Shown here: in pieces, positions 1 to 7,693 of the stretch | How the letters are laid out: each line of letters opens with the position of its first letter | How positions within the stretch are numbered: the first letter of the stretch is position 1 | Program-made: the position numbers and the translations under genes | The notes under the pieces: model-generated | What the model was told of the DNA's origin: nothing | Databases searched by the model: none | Seen by the model: only the letters and a program-made list of their open reading frames with translations | Source: an uncultured bacterium | Lineage (GTDB): Bacteria; Cyanobacteriota; Vampirovibrionia; Gastranaerophilales; Gastranaerophilaceae | Assembly: GCA_905211505.1 (NCBI GenBank) | Contig: CAJMAX010000012.1 | Span: 1 to 23,426, forward strand | Direction: 5' to 3' | Length of the DNA: 23,426 bases

Positions 1-83
1 GCTAAAAGTCAAAAACCCTCTGGAATTTTTATAAATAAGCCGATATAGTCCTTTTGTAAGGAGCCGAAAGTATCATAAAAGTA

Positions 84-1247
84 TTGCCGTTTCTGACCGG
101 GTGTACGACAATCAAGGTGCCGGCTGAATTTGTGTATAAAGAGGTTGAAACACGGAATTTTACTCTTGCCAGCTGGCAAAAGGTTACCAATCCGGCTGCT
201 CCTTATAAAATATATATAGAAGGCGACGGTTATGCCTTTAATGCCCGAGGCAAAGCAACACAAGACCAGACACCTCGCGGAACTTTAGTCCGTGAACTGG
301 CTTTTGGTGACGACAGCCCGAATGTCATATATTTTGCCCGACCGTGCCAATATATTAAAAGTCCGATTTGTTCAAAAAGACATTGGACAACCGCTCGTTT
401 CGCACTGGAAGTTATTAATGCTGAATATGAGGCAATTAAAAATATTGCCGACAACAATCCGGTTAAGACACCTGATTATGTTAATATGAGCTTGCGAGAC
501 GAATTACAAACAAGGTTTGACTTAGACGAGCTTAATAATTTACAGCAAAAGTACGGTGTTCAACAAACATCTGCTCTTAAGTCGCAAATCACGGCTTCGT
601 CACCACAGTCAAGTTATGTGCAACCAATCTCATCTCAACAGCCTAATTCTCAACCATCAACTTGGGATAATACTTTGCGAAAAGCTGAACAACTGACTAC
701 CGCAGCTTTGGACGGATTGAGCCTTGGCTGGGCCGATGAATTAGAAGGAGCAGCAAGTGCTGTCGGTTATGGATTAGCAAGCCTAAATCCGCAATGGAAT
801 AAGACCAACGAAAGTTTCTGGGATGCAATGAAACGCGGGTATGTTAAAGGGCGTGACAATCGGCGTCAGGTTTTAGCCCAAGGTTTGCAAGAAAATCCAA
901 CGACAACAACGGTTACCCAAATGGCTGGCGCTTATGCTTCACCGATTAAGTTTTTTGGATATTCAAAAACGACACCTTTGGGAATTCAAAATAAGCTAAA
1001 TAACTATGATGCTGTTGCAAATGGTATAATTTATGGTATTGGCTCGGGGCAGGATAATTGGCAAAATTATGCTCAACAGATCGGTATAGGTTTGGTTGGT
1101 AATTTTGCAGGAAATAGATTTGCAGCACAAGCCTTTGGTCGAGCCGTCAATCCGTTAATTCGAAATGCCTTTAGTACGGCAAGCGGTGAAGCAACAGGGT
1201 ATGTTATTGACGGAATTAAAAATCAGTATCATAATTACAACAAATAA
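84..1247 (+). CDS. Chimeric lipoprotein-like protein: alpha/beta-hydrolase N-terminus fused to phage-like C-terminus
   Basis: The first 120 or so residues resemble the start of a family of alpha/beta-hydrolase lipoproteins: a lipobox-like LTGC at residues 4-7, then IYIEGDGYAF, TPRGTLVRELAF, YFARPCQY and WTTARF. The family's nucleophile elbow (GxSxG) and the rest of the fold never appear. Instead there is a Gln/Ser-rich linker (about 160-195) and a C-terminal half with ALDGLSLGWADELEGA and MKRGYVKGRDNRRQ, a style seen in phage virion-associated proteins. Catalytic activity is therefore unlikely. The start is uncertain. A good AAGGAG lies at 58-63, but the nearest accepted start in frame is TTG at 84, too far from it and leaving almost no signal peptide. 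An ATA at 75 sits at the right spacing, as if an ATG had been lost. The reading frame is closed by TAA at 57-59. The fusion is seen directly; the family assignments are from memory of motifs. Confidence 0.6.
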   Translation: MPFLTGCTTIKVPAEFVYKEVETRNFTLASWQKVTNPAAPYKIYIEGDGYAFNARGKATQDQTPRGTLVRELAFGDDSPNVIYFARPCQYIKSPICSKRHWTTARFALEVINAEYEAIKNIADNNPVKTPDYVNMSLRDELQTRFDLDELNNLQQKYGVQQTSALKSQITASSPQSSYVQPISSQQPNSQPSTWDNTLRKAEQLTTAALDGLSLGWADELEGAASAVGYGLASLNPQWNKTNESFWDAMKRGYVKGRDNRRQVLAQGLQENPTTTTVTQMAGAYASPIKFFGYSKTTPLGIQNKLNNYDAVANGIIYGIGSGQDNWQNYAQQIGIGLVGNFAGNRFAAQAFGRAVNPLIRNAFSTASGEATGYVIDGIKNQYHNYNK

Positions 1248-1270
1248 TAATTGATAAGTCGGGAGCTGCG

Positions 1271-1561
1271 ATGTTTAAAATAAATATTATGCAAATAATG
1301 AAATTTATTACAGCTGTTGTTTGTTTCAGTTTGTTTGGATTTGCTGTTTACTCAATGAATCAATCTAAAGCATCGCCGCTTCCTTTTTTAATATGTGCTT
1401 GTATACTCTATGTTGTTGATGGGATAATCTCACATATTTTAATCAAAAAAGGACATGAAAATTCGCCATACTTTGACCCCAAGCATCAATGGAAATATTT
1501 TGCCCCCATATATGCCGTTGTTTGTTTGATTATCATAGTGATATACAAGTATTTGTTATAA
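1271..1561 (+). CDS. Small hydrophobic membrane protein, unknown function
   Basis: A 96-residue protein with three probable membrane segments (about residues 10-28, 37-55 and 77-95) separated by a short polar stretch around SMNQSKASPLP and a charged loop KKGHENSPYFDPKHQWK. It starts with ATG 23 bp after the preceding gene, with GGGAG about 7 bp upstream, so it is probably co-transcribed with the chimeric lipoprotein gene. The family is not recognised. Its size, hydrophobicity and position after a possibly secreted chimeric protein would suit an immunity or accessory role, but this is speculation. A decayed copy of the same gene follows directly. Confidence 0.65.
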   Translation: MFKINIMQIMKFITAVVCFSLFGFAVYSMNQSKASPLPFLICACILYVVDGIISHILIKKGHENSPYFDPKHQWKYFAPIYAVVCLIIIVIYKYLL

Positions 1562-1622
1562 TGCTGCAGGAATGTGTTTATGTCCAAGACTAAAAGTTTA
1601 TTAAAGAAAAACGGCGATGTTG

Positions 1623-1756
1623 ATGTTTAAGATAAATATTATGCCAATAATAAAATATATTTCAGCTATTTTTTATTTTAGCTTGGTTTGCATTTTATTT
1701 AGTTGGTGAATCTAAGGCATCGCCGCTTCCTGCCTTAATATTTATTTTCATGCCTT
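1623..1756 (+). pseudogene. Decayed tandem copy of the small membrane protein gene
   Basis: ATG at 1623 opens a frame reading MFKINIMPIIKYISAIFYF, nearly the same as the MFKINIMQIMKFITAVVCF start of the gene at 1271. It hits TGA at 1707-1709 after 28 codons. Shifting one base, the next stretch reads ESKASPLPALIFIFM, matching SKASPLPFLICAC of the intact copy. The copy is thus a tandem duplicate broken by an indel, and it fades out after about 1756. The homology between the copies is visible directly in both DNA and protein. Confidence 0.75.
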
Positions 1757-2091
1757 GTGTAAGAGGCAAGAGTGGAATGTTCGGTCAGTATATAGATATT
1801 ATTTAGGATCCGTCAGCAAGATGATATTTTTTGCAATGCTCGCGATTAAAGTCTTGCGTCCGTTATGTGAGCATTTTCTCTTTATACAAATCGAAAAAAA
1901 TAGCCATTTCTCAACCTCCAGTCATTGATGGCGAACGGTCCGTATTCTGTGGCTGGAAGAAAGGGCAATTTACATGGCAAAATTTAATTATAAATTATGA
2001 GCTGTTTCTTGAGTATCGTGAAGAAATTTTGATTATGAGAGAGTGTCTTATGCTGATTAGGAACTTGACCAAAAATGAAATGACAATTTAG
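1757..2091 (+). other. Stretch with no confident gene
   Basis: The only open frame of note starts at TTG 1831 and runs to 2091 (86 residues). It has no clear ribosome-binding site and no family I recognise. Its middle (PPVIDGERSVFCGWKKGQF) looks protein-like, so it may be a remnant of a lost gene. It ends directly against the 3' end of the convergent ATPase gene. Calling it coding is not justified from sequence alone. Confidence 0.25.
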
Positions 2092-3492
2092 TTACTTCAC
2101 CATGTCACATTCATCTATTAAAATGAGTTTTTTGTTTTCTTTCGCGATGTCTCTCAAATGTTTTGTAAAGCCACTTTTAGAGAATATACCGTAGGTTAAA
2201 TCATATCCTTTGAAATCGTCAACTTGGCATTTTTCCACCAGCTTTGCGTAAACATTAACGTCAACCGGTTTGTCGTCTTTGTAATATTTACATTCAGCCG
2301 CCAAAATACGCTTGTGGCTTTCATCAATGGCGACCAAGTCTATCTCTTCATCTTTGTTCCAGTATGCGCCGATACGAGAAAGAACAAAATCGATTTCTTT
2401 ACATTTGCATAGTTCCGCAAATATGTTGCGGCAGATTTCTTCATAAACAAATGCTACGTGATTATCAATAAAATTGGATTTCAGCTTATCTTGTACAAAA
2501 TTCAGGTTATCCAGCTCAAGCTCTCCTTTATAAGGAAAGACAAACATAAACCAAAAGCGGATAAATATATCTCGAATAAAGTATAATCCTTTACGGCTTT
2601 TTTCCGGATTTTTTTCGGTTACCGGAACACGTTTTTCCAATAAGTATAACCCCTGCAAAGTTTCCAGATAGGGACTTAATTTGTTGCCTTCCGTGGACAT
2701 TGCCGAGGCTATCTCCGATAGTTTGTGATTATTTTGAGCTATTGCTTTCATAACCGAATAATAGTTTACCGGTTCTTTAACTTCCTTATTGAGTAAAAAC
2801 GCCGGTTCTTCGTATAAAAAGCCGTTTTTATTAAGAATAACACGGGATATATTATCCGTTAAAGAATTTTTGTTGTCAAAAAATTCCAAATATTTTGGAA
2901 CGCCGCCGGTTACGGAATAAAGCTCAACCACATCGGAAAAAGGCTTATTTTGATAATGTTGTCTGATATCAAAAAAAGGAAGCGGTGCCAATCGGATTTG
3001 AGATGTACGGCGACCATACAAGGGACTGTTTTCGGCTAAAACCTGCTTTGCCATCATATTAATGTATGAACTGCAGATAATGACCATAATATCTTGCTTT
3101 GATAAGATTTCATCCCATGCTTTTTGAAAGATTGAAGTGAAAGCGGGATTTGTGTTGAGCATGTACTGAAATTCATCAAGAACAAGCACTTTTGTATTTT
3201 TGCCAGGAACGGCCGCAAACAGTTTGAAGAGTTCAATCCAATCATCAAAATTAGCTTTGGCGATAAATTCCTGATTGGCAAATTGCGATAAACTTAAAGC
3301 AAACCGCTTCATACTCTGCGGCTCGGATTCTTCTGTCACCAAAAAGTACAGAGCCGGCTTGTCTTTAATGAATTCTTGAATTAAAGCAGTTTTTCCGATA
3401 CGTCTGCGACCATATATAACAACAAAGGAATGTTTGTTGTTATATTCTTGCTTTAAATCACTAAGTTCTTTTGTTCTGCCGATAAATTCCAT
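2092..3492 (-). CDS. AAA+ ATPase with C-terminal DUF234 nuclease-like domain
   Basis: A 466-residue ATPase of the archaeal-type ATPase_2 family. Walker A is GRRRIGKT (residues 28-35) and Walker B is VLVLDEFQY (about 102-110). A winged-helix-like region follows around 250-300. The C-terminal third ends in a PD-(D/E)xK-like core, D385 in EIDLVAID and E400-C-K402 in AAECKYY, which is the DUF234 signature. Length and architecture are typical for the family. The cellular role of these proteins in bacteria is poorly defined; links to mobile elements and defence have been suggested. The start (MEFIGRTKELSDL) matches the normal N-terminus. A 15-bp perfect palindrome lies about 40 bp upstream and could be an operator. 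Confidence 0.9.
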   Translation of the reverse strand: MEFIGRTKELSDLKQEYNNKHSFVVIYGRRRIGKTALIQEFIKDKPALYFLVTEESEPQSMKRFALSLSQFANQEFIAKANFDDWIELFKLFAAVPGKNTKVLVLDEFQYMLNTNPAFTSIFQKAWDEILSKQDIMVIICSSYINMMAKQVLAENSPLYGRRTSQIRLAPLPFFDIRQHYQNKPFSDVVELYSVTGGVPKYLEFFDNKNSLTDNISRVILNKNGFLYEEPAFLLNKEVKEPVNYYSVMKAIAQNNHKLSEIASAMSTEGNKLSPYLETLQGLYLLEKRVPVTEKNPEKSRKGLYFIRDIFIRFWFMFVFPYKGELELDNLNFVQDKLKSNFIDNHVAFVYEEICRNIFAELCKCKEIDFVLSRIGAYWNKDEEIDLVAIDESHKRILAAECKYYKDDKPVDVNVYAKLVEKCQVDDFKGYDLTYGIFSKSGFTKHLRDIAKENKKLILIDECDMVK

Positions 3493-3529
3493 ACCATCAC
3501 CGGTATAATCATTTCATTTAAGATAATAT

Positions 3530-3544
3530 AGATTAGACTAATCT
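3530..3544. promoter_or_regulatory. Perfect palindrome upstream of the DUF234 ATPase gene
   Basis: The sequence AGATTAG-A-CTAATCT is a 15-bp perfect dyad with 7-bp arms, 38 bp upstream of the ATPase start codon in the region expected to hold its promoter. It could be a repressor binding site. Its function is inferred only from position and symmetry. Confidence 0.4.
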
Positions 3545-3600
3545 CAATTATGTTGCAAGAGAAATTTTTCAAATATAAAAATATCAAACAATGCACATTC

Positions 3601-3713
3601 TTTAACATTTTCTTTGAAATCGGCAGAAAATATAGCGGTTTTAAAATGCTTGCCAAAGCTTGTGCGGAAAAATGTTAAACTTTGTCAGAAAGTACTACTT
3701 TGTTTAACATTTT
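3601..3713. repeat. Three copies of TTTAACATTTT, two forming a 12-bp inverted repeat
   Basis: TTTAACATTTT occurs at 3601-3611 and 3703-3713 in direct orientation and at 3669-3679 inverted. The last two extend to a perfect 12-bp inverted repeat (3669-3680 and 3702-3713) with a 21-base loop, which also contains a smaller ACTTT/AAAGT stem. This lies just past the 3' end of the minus-strand 457-aa gene. On the minus strand the hairpin runs into a short T tract, so it could be an AT-rich terminator. A fourth direct copy is at 7249-7259. Confidence 0.55.
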
Positions 3714-3743
3714 ATTTTTGTTTGTTAATAAGATACTTAATGG

Positions 3744-5117
3744 CTAATTAATTTTTATCTCTATTCCATAACCATGTCCAGTATCTCTATGAGCCGAGTA
3801 TATTTTTTCTATTCCATTAAATTTTATATAAAAACCAGCTCCTCTATAAGGACCATCTTTTTCAGCACAGGCAAGTCCTACTTGTGCTATATACCCATTA
3901 AACTGTGGCATTCCTGTAATCAGCTTATCTAACTCTTTACTTACATTACTAAATTTTCCATTTGTTGAATATATTACATATATCCAAGACATTTCATCGT
4001 TTTCATCCTTAAACCATATCTGTGGATATATACCAATTATGTCGCAATAAGATTCAAATTTCATTTTTTCTTTTCTTATATAGTCTTTTACTATACTTAC
4101 AGCCATATTGTTAAATTCATAATCGGACATCATTACTTTTTCATCCGTTGCAACAACCAATGGATTTACCAGTTCATTTGTTCTTATATCATATAAATTC
4201 CATTCATCATCGGGCAATGATAATAATGTTTTCTTGTTCTTTATAGGAAAAATACACGGAATTAAGTTGTGAGTAGTACATTCTTTGATAAATCTATCTT
4301 TTTCTTGTGTCGTCAGATTTTCATTTTTGCTATAACCAACATCAATTAAAACAGAAAATATTTTATTTTTGTAAGCAAATGACATATCGTCAAATTTCGG
4401 AAACATTGGCTCAACTCTTATCCAACTAAATCCCTTATGTTTTTTTAATCTCTCTTCTAAAAAACTACCTGTCATATTTCTTGCTTCCCAATAATCTTCT
4501 GTTTTATCAGGTCTATCTAACATATCCAATTTACTGTCATTAGTTGTATCTATTCCATTTACACCAGCTGTTTTTCTTTTCTCTTTTTCCTTTGTGTTTT
4601 CGTTCATATATCTAACCTTTTGCCCAGTAAGACTTTCCATATATTTTTCAATGAAAACTAGAATCAATGTGTTTCTGTTTGCAGGTTGTCCACTAAATAT
4701 AGGCATCATTTGTAGCATAAGAATAAATCTCTCGTCTTTGTATATTCTTGCATCAAAGTCTTTATGTTTAATTATTCCTTCTTTATCAAGCTTATCTATA
4801 ACTATCGTTAGGATAATAAAGCCTAACTTCATATTATTTTTTTTAAAGAAATTTTCTGTAACATAATACCATAAAAAAGCGTTGATTGCTTTTTTAGTAT
4901 ATTCTATTTTTAATACCTCTTGTGGCAAATATTTTATGTTGCTATGTACTATTTCAATTAAATCATCTATATAAGTTTCAGCAATATTCTTCTCCATTGT
5001 GGGGAGTCTCTGCAAATCTTCATACGCCTTTGCAATCCCAGGCATATCATCTGAAGATTTGTTATTCTTAATAACGATTAAAATTATTAAAATGCCTAAA
5101 ACAATTAAAATTTCCAT
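3744..5117 (-). CDS. Membrane-anchored protein of unknown function (457 aa)
   Basis: The N-terminus is a hydrophobic segment (MEILIVLGILIILIVI, residues 1-16) followed by charged KNNKSSDD, giving a single N-terminal anchor with a large soluble domain. An alpha-helical region (about 20-185) is followed by a charged linker (about 180-205) and a mixed alpha/beta C-terminal half with FSWIRVEPMFPKFDDMSF and several aromatic beta-like stretches. I do not recognise the family and see no nucleotide-binding or metal-binding signature. The start is supported by GAGGGG six bases upstream of ATG. The gene is more AT-rich than the recombinase block upstream, suggesting separate origin. About 50 bp separates it from the 139-aa gene, so it may be the last gene of that block or have its own promoter. 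Confidence 0.75.
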   Translation of the reverse strand: MEILIVLGILIILIVIKNNKSSDDMPGIAKAYEDLQRLPTMEKNIAETYIDDLIEIVHSNIKYLPQEVLKIEYTKKAINAFLWYYVTENFFKKNNMKLGFIILTIVIDKLDKEGIIKHKDFDARIYKDERFILMLQMMPIFSGQPANRNTLILVFIEKYMESLTGQKVRYMNENTKEKEKRKTAGVNGIDTTNDSKLDMLDRPDKTEDYWEARNMTGSFLEERLKKHKGFSWIRVEPMFPKFDDMSFAYKNKIFSVLIDVGYSKNENLTTQEKDRFIKECTTHNLIPCIFPIKNKKTLLSLPDDEWNLYDIRTNELVNPLVVATDEKVMMSDYEFNNMAVSIVKDYIRKEKMKFESYCDIIGIYPQIWFKDENDEMSWIYVIYSTNGKFSNVSKELDKLITGMPQFNGYIAQVGLACAEKDGPYRGAGFYIKFNGIEKIYSAHRDTGHGYGIEIKIN

Positions 5118-5166
5118 ATTTAGCCCCTCAATATTTGCTCAAATCCGCATTGAGAGTCTATTATCA

Positions 5167-5586
5167 TTAAATTTTACATTCAATATAAATTTTATGTGTT
5201 TCGCCGCATTCTGTCATTAATCTTAATTTTTTCAAAATCTTTTTCACTTCCTCTGTCGGAATGTATCTTGTCGGGTCGGTGTAGGAAAATCTATGGCTAA
5301 AAACTTTACTACGATAGATATAGGCAATGTGGGTGGAGCTGTCTCCATGCGATATTCGGTAATGAATTAAAGGGAAATCTTTATAAACAAAGCCGTTGTC
5401 CCATAGTTTTATTAGGTTACCGAGAGTTATTTTATCAATAGTATAGCCGTAATAAGGACATCCGAAGGAATTGATGACAAATCCTGTAAGCATAAAATTG
5501 GCACAAGGTCTATTTTTCAACCTATGCCGATTGTTATAAATCCATTCGCAATGGCTTAAAAACCAAACTCTATCTACTGTTTTCAT
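5167..5586 (-). CDS. Unknown 139-aa protein following the tyrosine recombinase
   Basis: A basic, aromatic-rich small protein with no signal peptide or membrane segment. It begins MKTVDRVWFLSHCEWIYNNR and contains the recognisable but unassigned stretch GCPYYGYTIDKITLGNLIKLW. Its ATG lies one base after the stop codon of the recombinase, so the two are almost certainly translationally coupled. That tight coupling hints at a role with the recombinase, for example as an accessory or directionality factor. No family similarity supports this, so function is unknown. Confidence 0.7.
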   Translation of the reverse strand: MKTVDRVWFLSHCEWIYNNRHRLKNRPCANFMLTGFVINSFGCPYYGYTIDKITLGNLIKLWDNGFVYKDFPLIHYRISHGDSSTHIAYIYRSKVFSHRFSYTDPTRYIPTEEVKKILKKLRLMTECGETHKIYIECKI

Positions 5587-5587
5587 C

Positions 5588-6172
5588 TTAAATCTTCACA
5601 TTTTCCACGGCGTTGGCGAGCATTTGGTCGTTATAGTTAAAATAATGCTGCGTAGTGCTGATGTTTTTATGATTGGCCAGTTTCTGCACAATACAGATGT
5701 TCACGCCGGAATTGACCAGTTTGGAAACAAACAGATGCCGTCCCAAGTGGCTCGCACCCTGAATGTTAAATTTCCGGTAAACCGAAGCAAACATGCGGCT
5801 GATGCTGGCGCGGTTATAGGGCTTATTGAGCTTTTGGCTCGTAAACAAATAAGTCTCCGGTGTCAGGCTGTCTTTCCATTTTCTCTGTAAATACTTTAAA
5901 TATTCGCAAAATTCTTTCTTCATTTGGCTGTTCATATAGTAGGAGCATTTGTTTTTACCTTTGTTCTTGTCGTAATCCAGGCAAATCACATCTTTGATTT
6001 TGAGATTGTCGGTAAAAACGTCCTTAACCTGCAAGTAGGCAAAATTGATAGAGCGCATACCGTTCAGGCTGCACAAAAACATCATGCGGATTTGATCGGC
6101 GTGTTTCATTCCGCTGATATAGGTCAGAATATCTTTGATTTTCTTATCATCCACAAAAACGTCATTAGTCAT
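5588..6172 (-). CDS. Tyrosine recombinase, catalytic domain only
   Basis: A 194-residue phage-integrase family protein carrying all key catalytic residues: R40 in NGMRSINF, H142-xx-R145 in SHLGRHLF, H168 in LANHKN and the nucleophile Y177 in TTQHYFNY, with a lysine in the K69-K74 beta-hairpin region. It would cut and rejoin DNA through a 3'-phosphotyrosyl link. Typical integrases are 300-400 residues; this one lacks the N-terminal arm-binding and core-binding domains, resembling FimB/FimE-type minimal recombinases in size. ATG is at 6172, one base after the stop of the DUF1737 gene, with AGGAAA upstream. It is embedded in a five-gene minus-strand block rather than at an element end, which is unusual for an integrase that moves its own element. 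Confidence 0.9.
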   Translation of the reverse strand: MTNDVFVDDKKIKDILTYISGMKHADQIRMMFLCSLNGMRSINFAYLQVKDVFTDNLKIKDVICLDYDKNKGKNKCSYYMNSQMKKEFCEYLKYLQRKWKDSLTPETYLFTSQKLNKPYNRASISRMFASVYRKFNIQGASHLGRHLFVSKLVNSGVNICIVQKLANHKNISTTQHYFNYNDQMLANAVENVKI

Positions 6173-6173
6173 C

Positions 6174-6332
6174 TTATTTTCCTTTCACAACCGCCTGATA
6201 AAACACTTTATAACTCAACCCTTGGGTCAAAACCCCGATACCGCCTTGGCATTGCCAACCGTCTAGAAGATACACGTTCACATATTCCACCAACTTGTCT
6301 ATGCTTTCGCTGCAAATAACATCATATTCCAT
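6174..6332 (-). CDS. DUF1737-family small protein (52 aa)
   Basis: A short gene encoding a 52-residue protein starting MEYDVICSESIDKLVEYVN, with VYLLDGWQCQGGIGV and YKVFYQAVVKG. This pattern (short start strand, helix, GWxxxGG, closing YYQAxxK) is the DUF1737 fold found in many small phage and mobile-element proteins; the function is unknown. ATG at 6332 has a strong AGGAGG (6343-6338) five bases upstream. That site overlaps the TAG stop of the preceding DUF3768 gene, so translation is probably coupled. Its stop is one base before the recombinase ATG. Confidence 0.85.
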   Translation of the reverse strand: MEYDVICSESIDKLVEYVNVYLLDGWQCQGGIGVLTQGLSYKVFYQAVVKGK

Positions 6333-6341
6333 AACGGCCTC

Positions 6342-6666
6342 CTAGTATTCATCGGCATACATAATAGTCAAAACGCGATTGGTAACCGCCGGATCGGTAG
6401 CATCCGGCGAGGCAAATTCAAAATTGCGGTCATAGTAATCAATTTTCCAGAAATCTTTTTGCCCTTAAAATCAAAAGCCCCGAAATCGTGTTCACCATAC
6501 GGATCATCGCCTTCGTTAAAATCTTTGAAAGTCCTCACTTTGTTAAGAATGGTGGCAACGTCCTGCGGCATATTGCACGGATACCGGCGGTTAAAACAAA
6601 TGTCACGAGCGAAGGATTAGCTCTGAAAGCATCGTTTAACGCGGCAATTTGGGCAGCATTACTCAT
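6342..6666 (-). pseudogene. DUF3768-family gene broken by two single-base frameshifts
   Basis: Starting at ATG 6666 the frame reads MSNAAQIAALNDAFRANPSL, the usual DUF3768 opening. It leaves frame near 6571-6576, continues one frame over as MPQDVATILNKVRTFKDF and DPYGEHDFGAFDFKGKK, and shifts again near 6450-6454. The final frame reads WKIDYYDRNFEFASPDATD and VTNRVLTIMYADEY to TAG at 6344-6342. Each break is explained by one missing base; restored, the protein is about 108 residues, the normal family length. The family is common in proteobacterial phages and mobile elements and has no known activity. Its start overlaps the ankyrin gene stop (ATGAGTAA) and its stop overlaps the DUF1737 ribosome-binding site. 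Sequencing errors are a possible alternative. Confidence 0.85.
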
Positions 6667-7168
6667 CGCTCTTCTCCTCCAACAGATGGACACAGAGGTA
6701 ATCGGTTAAGCCATCATGTTCGACAGCATAATCCCAAACGGTTTTACCGTGTTTGTTTTTGATATTCGGATCGGCGCCGTTATCAATCATAAAATCCAAA
6801 ACCCGAAGCCGCATCATTGCCTGCGGATGTTTCACGACATAAATAAACGCGGTATTGCCGAATTTATCCTGCGCGTTGATATCCGCTCCGGCCTTGAGCA
6901 AAACCGCCAGTGTCTGCGGTGAACTCCGATGCTTGGCGGCAATGATAAACGGCGTTTCCTCATATTGATTGCAAGAGTTGATATCGCCGCCGGCTGCCAG
7001 AAATGCTTTAATTGCTTCCGGTTCATAAAATTCCCGGCATGCCCACATAAAAGGCGTCCAACCGTGCTTGTTATAAGGAGCATTAACATCCGCACCGATG
7101 TTGAGTTCGGTTTTAATCAGCTCCCTGTCCATGGCATAAAGTGCTTGCATTAAATTGTTGCTATCCAT
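6659..7168 (-). CDS. Ankyrin-repeat protein (169 aa)
   Basis: Four ankyrin repeats fill the protein, with typical turns GADVNAPYNKHGWTPFMWA, GGDINSCNQYEETPFIIAA, GADINAQDKFGNTAFIYV and GADPNIKNKHGKTVWDYA. Ankyrin repeats mediate protein-protein binding; the partner is unknown. No signal peptide is seen, so it is probably cytoplasmic unless exported by a dedicated system. The start chosen is ATG 7168 (MDSNNLMQAL) because GGAG sits six bases upstream; an in-frame extension to ATG 7180 or TTG 7189 is less likely. The gene leads the minus-strand block and overlaps the DUF3768 gene by eight bases. Confidence 0.85.
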   Translation of the reverse strand: MDSNNLMQALYAMDRELIKTELNIGADVNAPYNKHGWTPFMWACREFYEPEAIKAFLAAGGDINSCNQYEETPFIIAAKHRSSPQTLAVLLKAGADINAQDKFGNTAFIYVVKHPQAMMRLRVLDFMIDNGADPNIKNKHGKTVWDYAVEHDGLTDYLCVHLLEEKSDE

Positions 7169-7204
7169 TTGAAACTCCATCAAAATCAATCAAGATTTAA
7201 AGAT

Positions 7205-7269
7205 GGCACCCGGGTTACCATGCCGGGATTCTCAAGTCAAGCACTTTTTTTAACATTTTTTCATGTTAA
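7205..7269. promoter_or_regulatory. Two dyads in the divergent intergenic region
   Basis: A locally GC-rich dyad, CCCGG (7209-7213) and CCGGG (7223-7227), with an overlapping alternative GGCA/TGCC stem, stands out in AT-rich surroundings. It is followed by TTAACAT (7250-7256) and ATGTTAA (7263-7269) around a T-rich loop. The region lies between the divergent ankyrin and 101-aa genes and may hold operators or an old recombination site. No clear promoter could be fixed. Confidence 0.3.
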
Positions 7270-7359
7270 TACATTGATTCATCATCATTTATTTTAAATT
7301 CAATGGGTTGGAAAATGCAAAAAATCAATAAATATCCTTATAAAGCACAAGGACGTAAA

Positions 7360-7665
7360 ATGAAGGTATTGATTGAAACGATAACCAGCCGCAGGGGATA
7401 TAAAAACTTTGCCGATGAGGCGGAATTGGACGACTTTCTGGCGCATAACCATAACAAAATCACCGATTATCAGATTTTACTAGAAGATGATGACGGCTTA
7501 AATGAACAGCTGCAAAATGTTGCTAAACAATGTGAAATGCTGGAAAATCATCTTATTCAGCTGTTTTTTACTAAAGCCAATCAACATTCGGATTATAACA
7601 AACTTCTTTATGCGGCCGGTCGTCTTTGTGAAGCTGTTTCCGCTATAAAATCCTGCATAAAATAA
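7360..7665 (+). CDS. Unknown 101-aa protein
   Basis: A small soluble, mostly helical protein beginning MKVLIETITSRRGYKNF, with an acidic middle (LLEDDDGLNEQ) and a helical C-terminal half. The family is not recognised. The frame is open back to ATG 7303, but the start at 7360 is preferred because AAGGA lies about seven bases upstream and the extra residues look uninformative. It stands alone, divergent from the ankyrin block and convergent with the serine recombinase, and ends just before a shared terminator. Confidence 0.6.
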   Translation: MKVLIETITSRRGYKNFADEAELDDFLAHNHNKITDYQILLEDDDGLNEQLQNVAKQCEMLENHLIQLFFTKANQHSDYNKLLYAAGRLCEAVSAIKSCIK

Positions 7666-7667
7666 AG

Positions 7668-7690
7668 ACCAGAGCGGTATCTCTGGTTTT
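7668..7690. terminator. Bidirectional terminator between convergent genes
   Basis: ACCAGAG (7668-7674), loop CGGTAT, CTCTGGT (7681-7687), then TTT. On the minus strand the same stem is followed by TCTTTATTTT. It lies 3 bp past the stop of the 101-aa gene and 4 bp from the recombinase stop, so it can serve both. Confidence 0.85.
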
Positions 7691-7693
7691 AAC

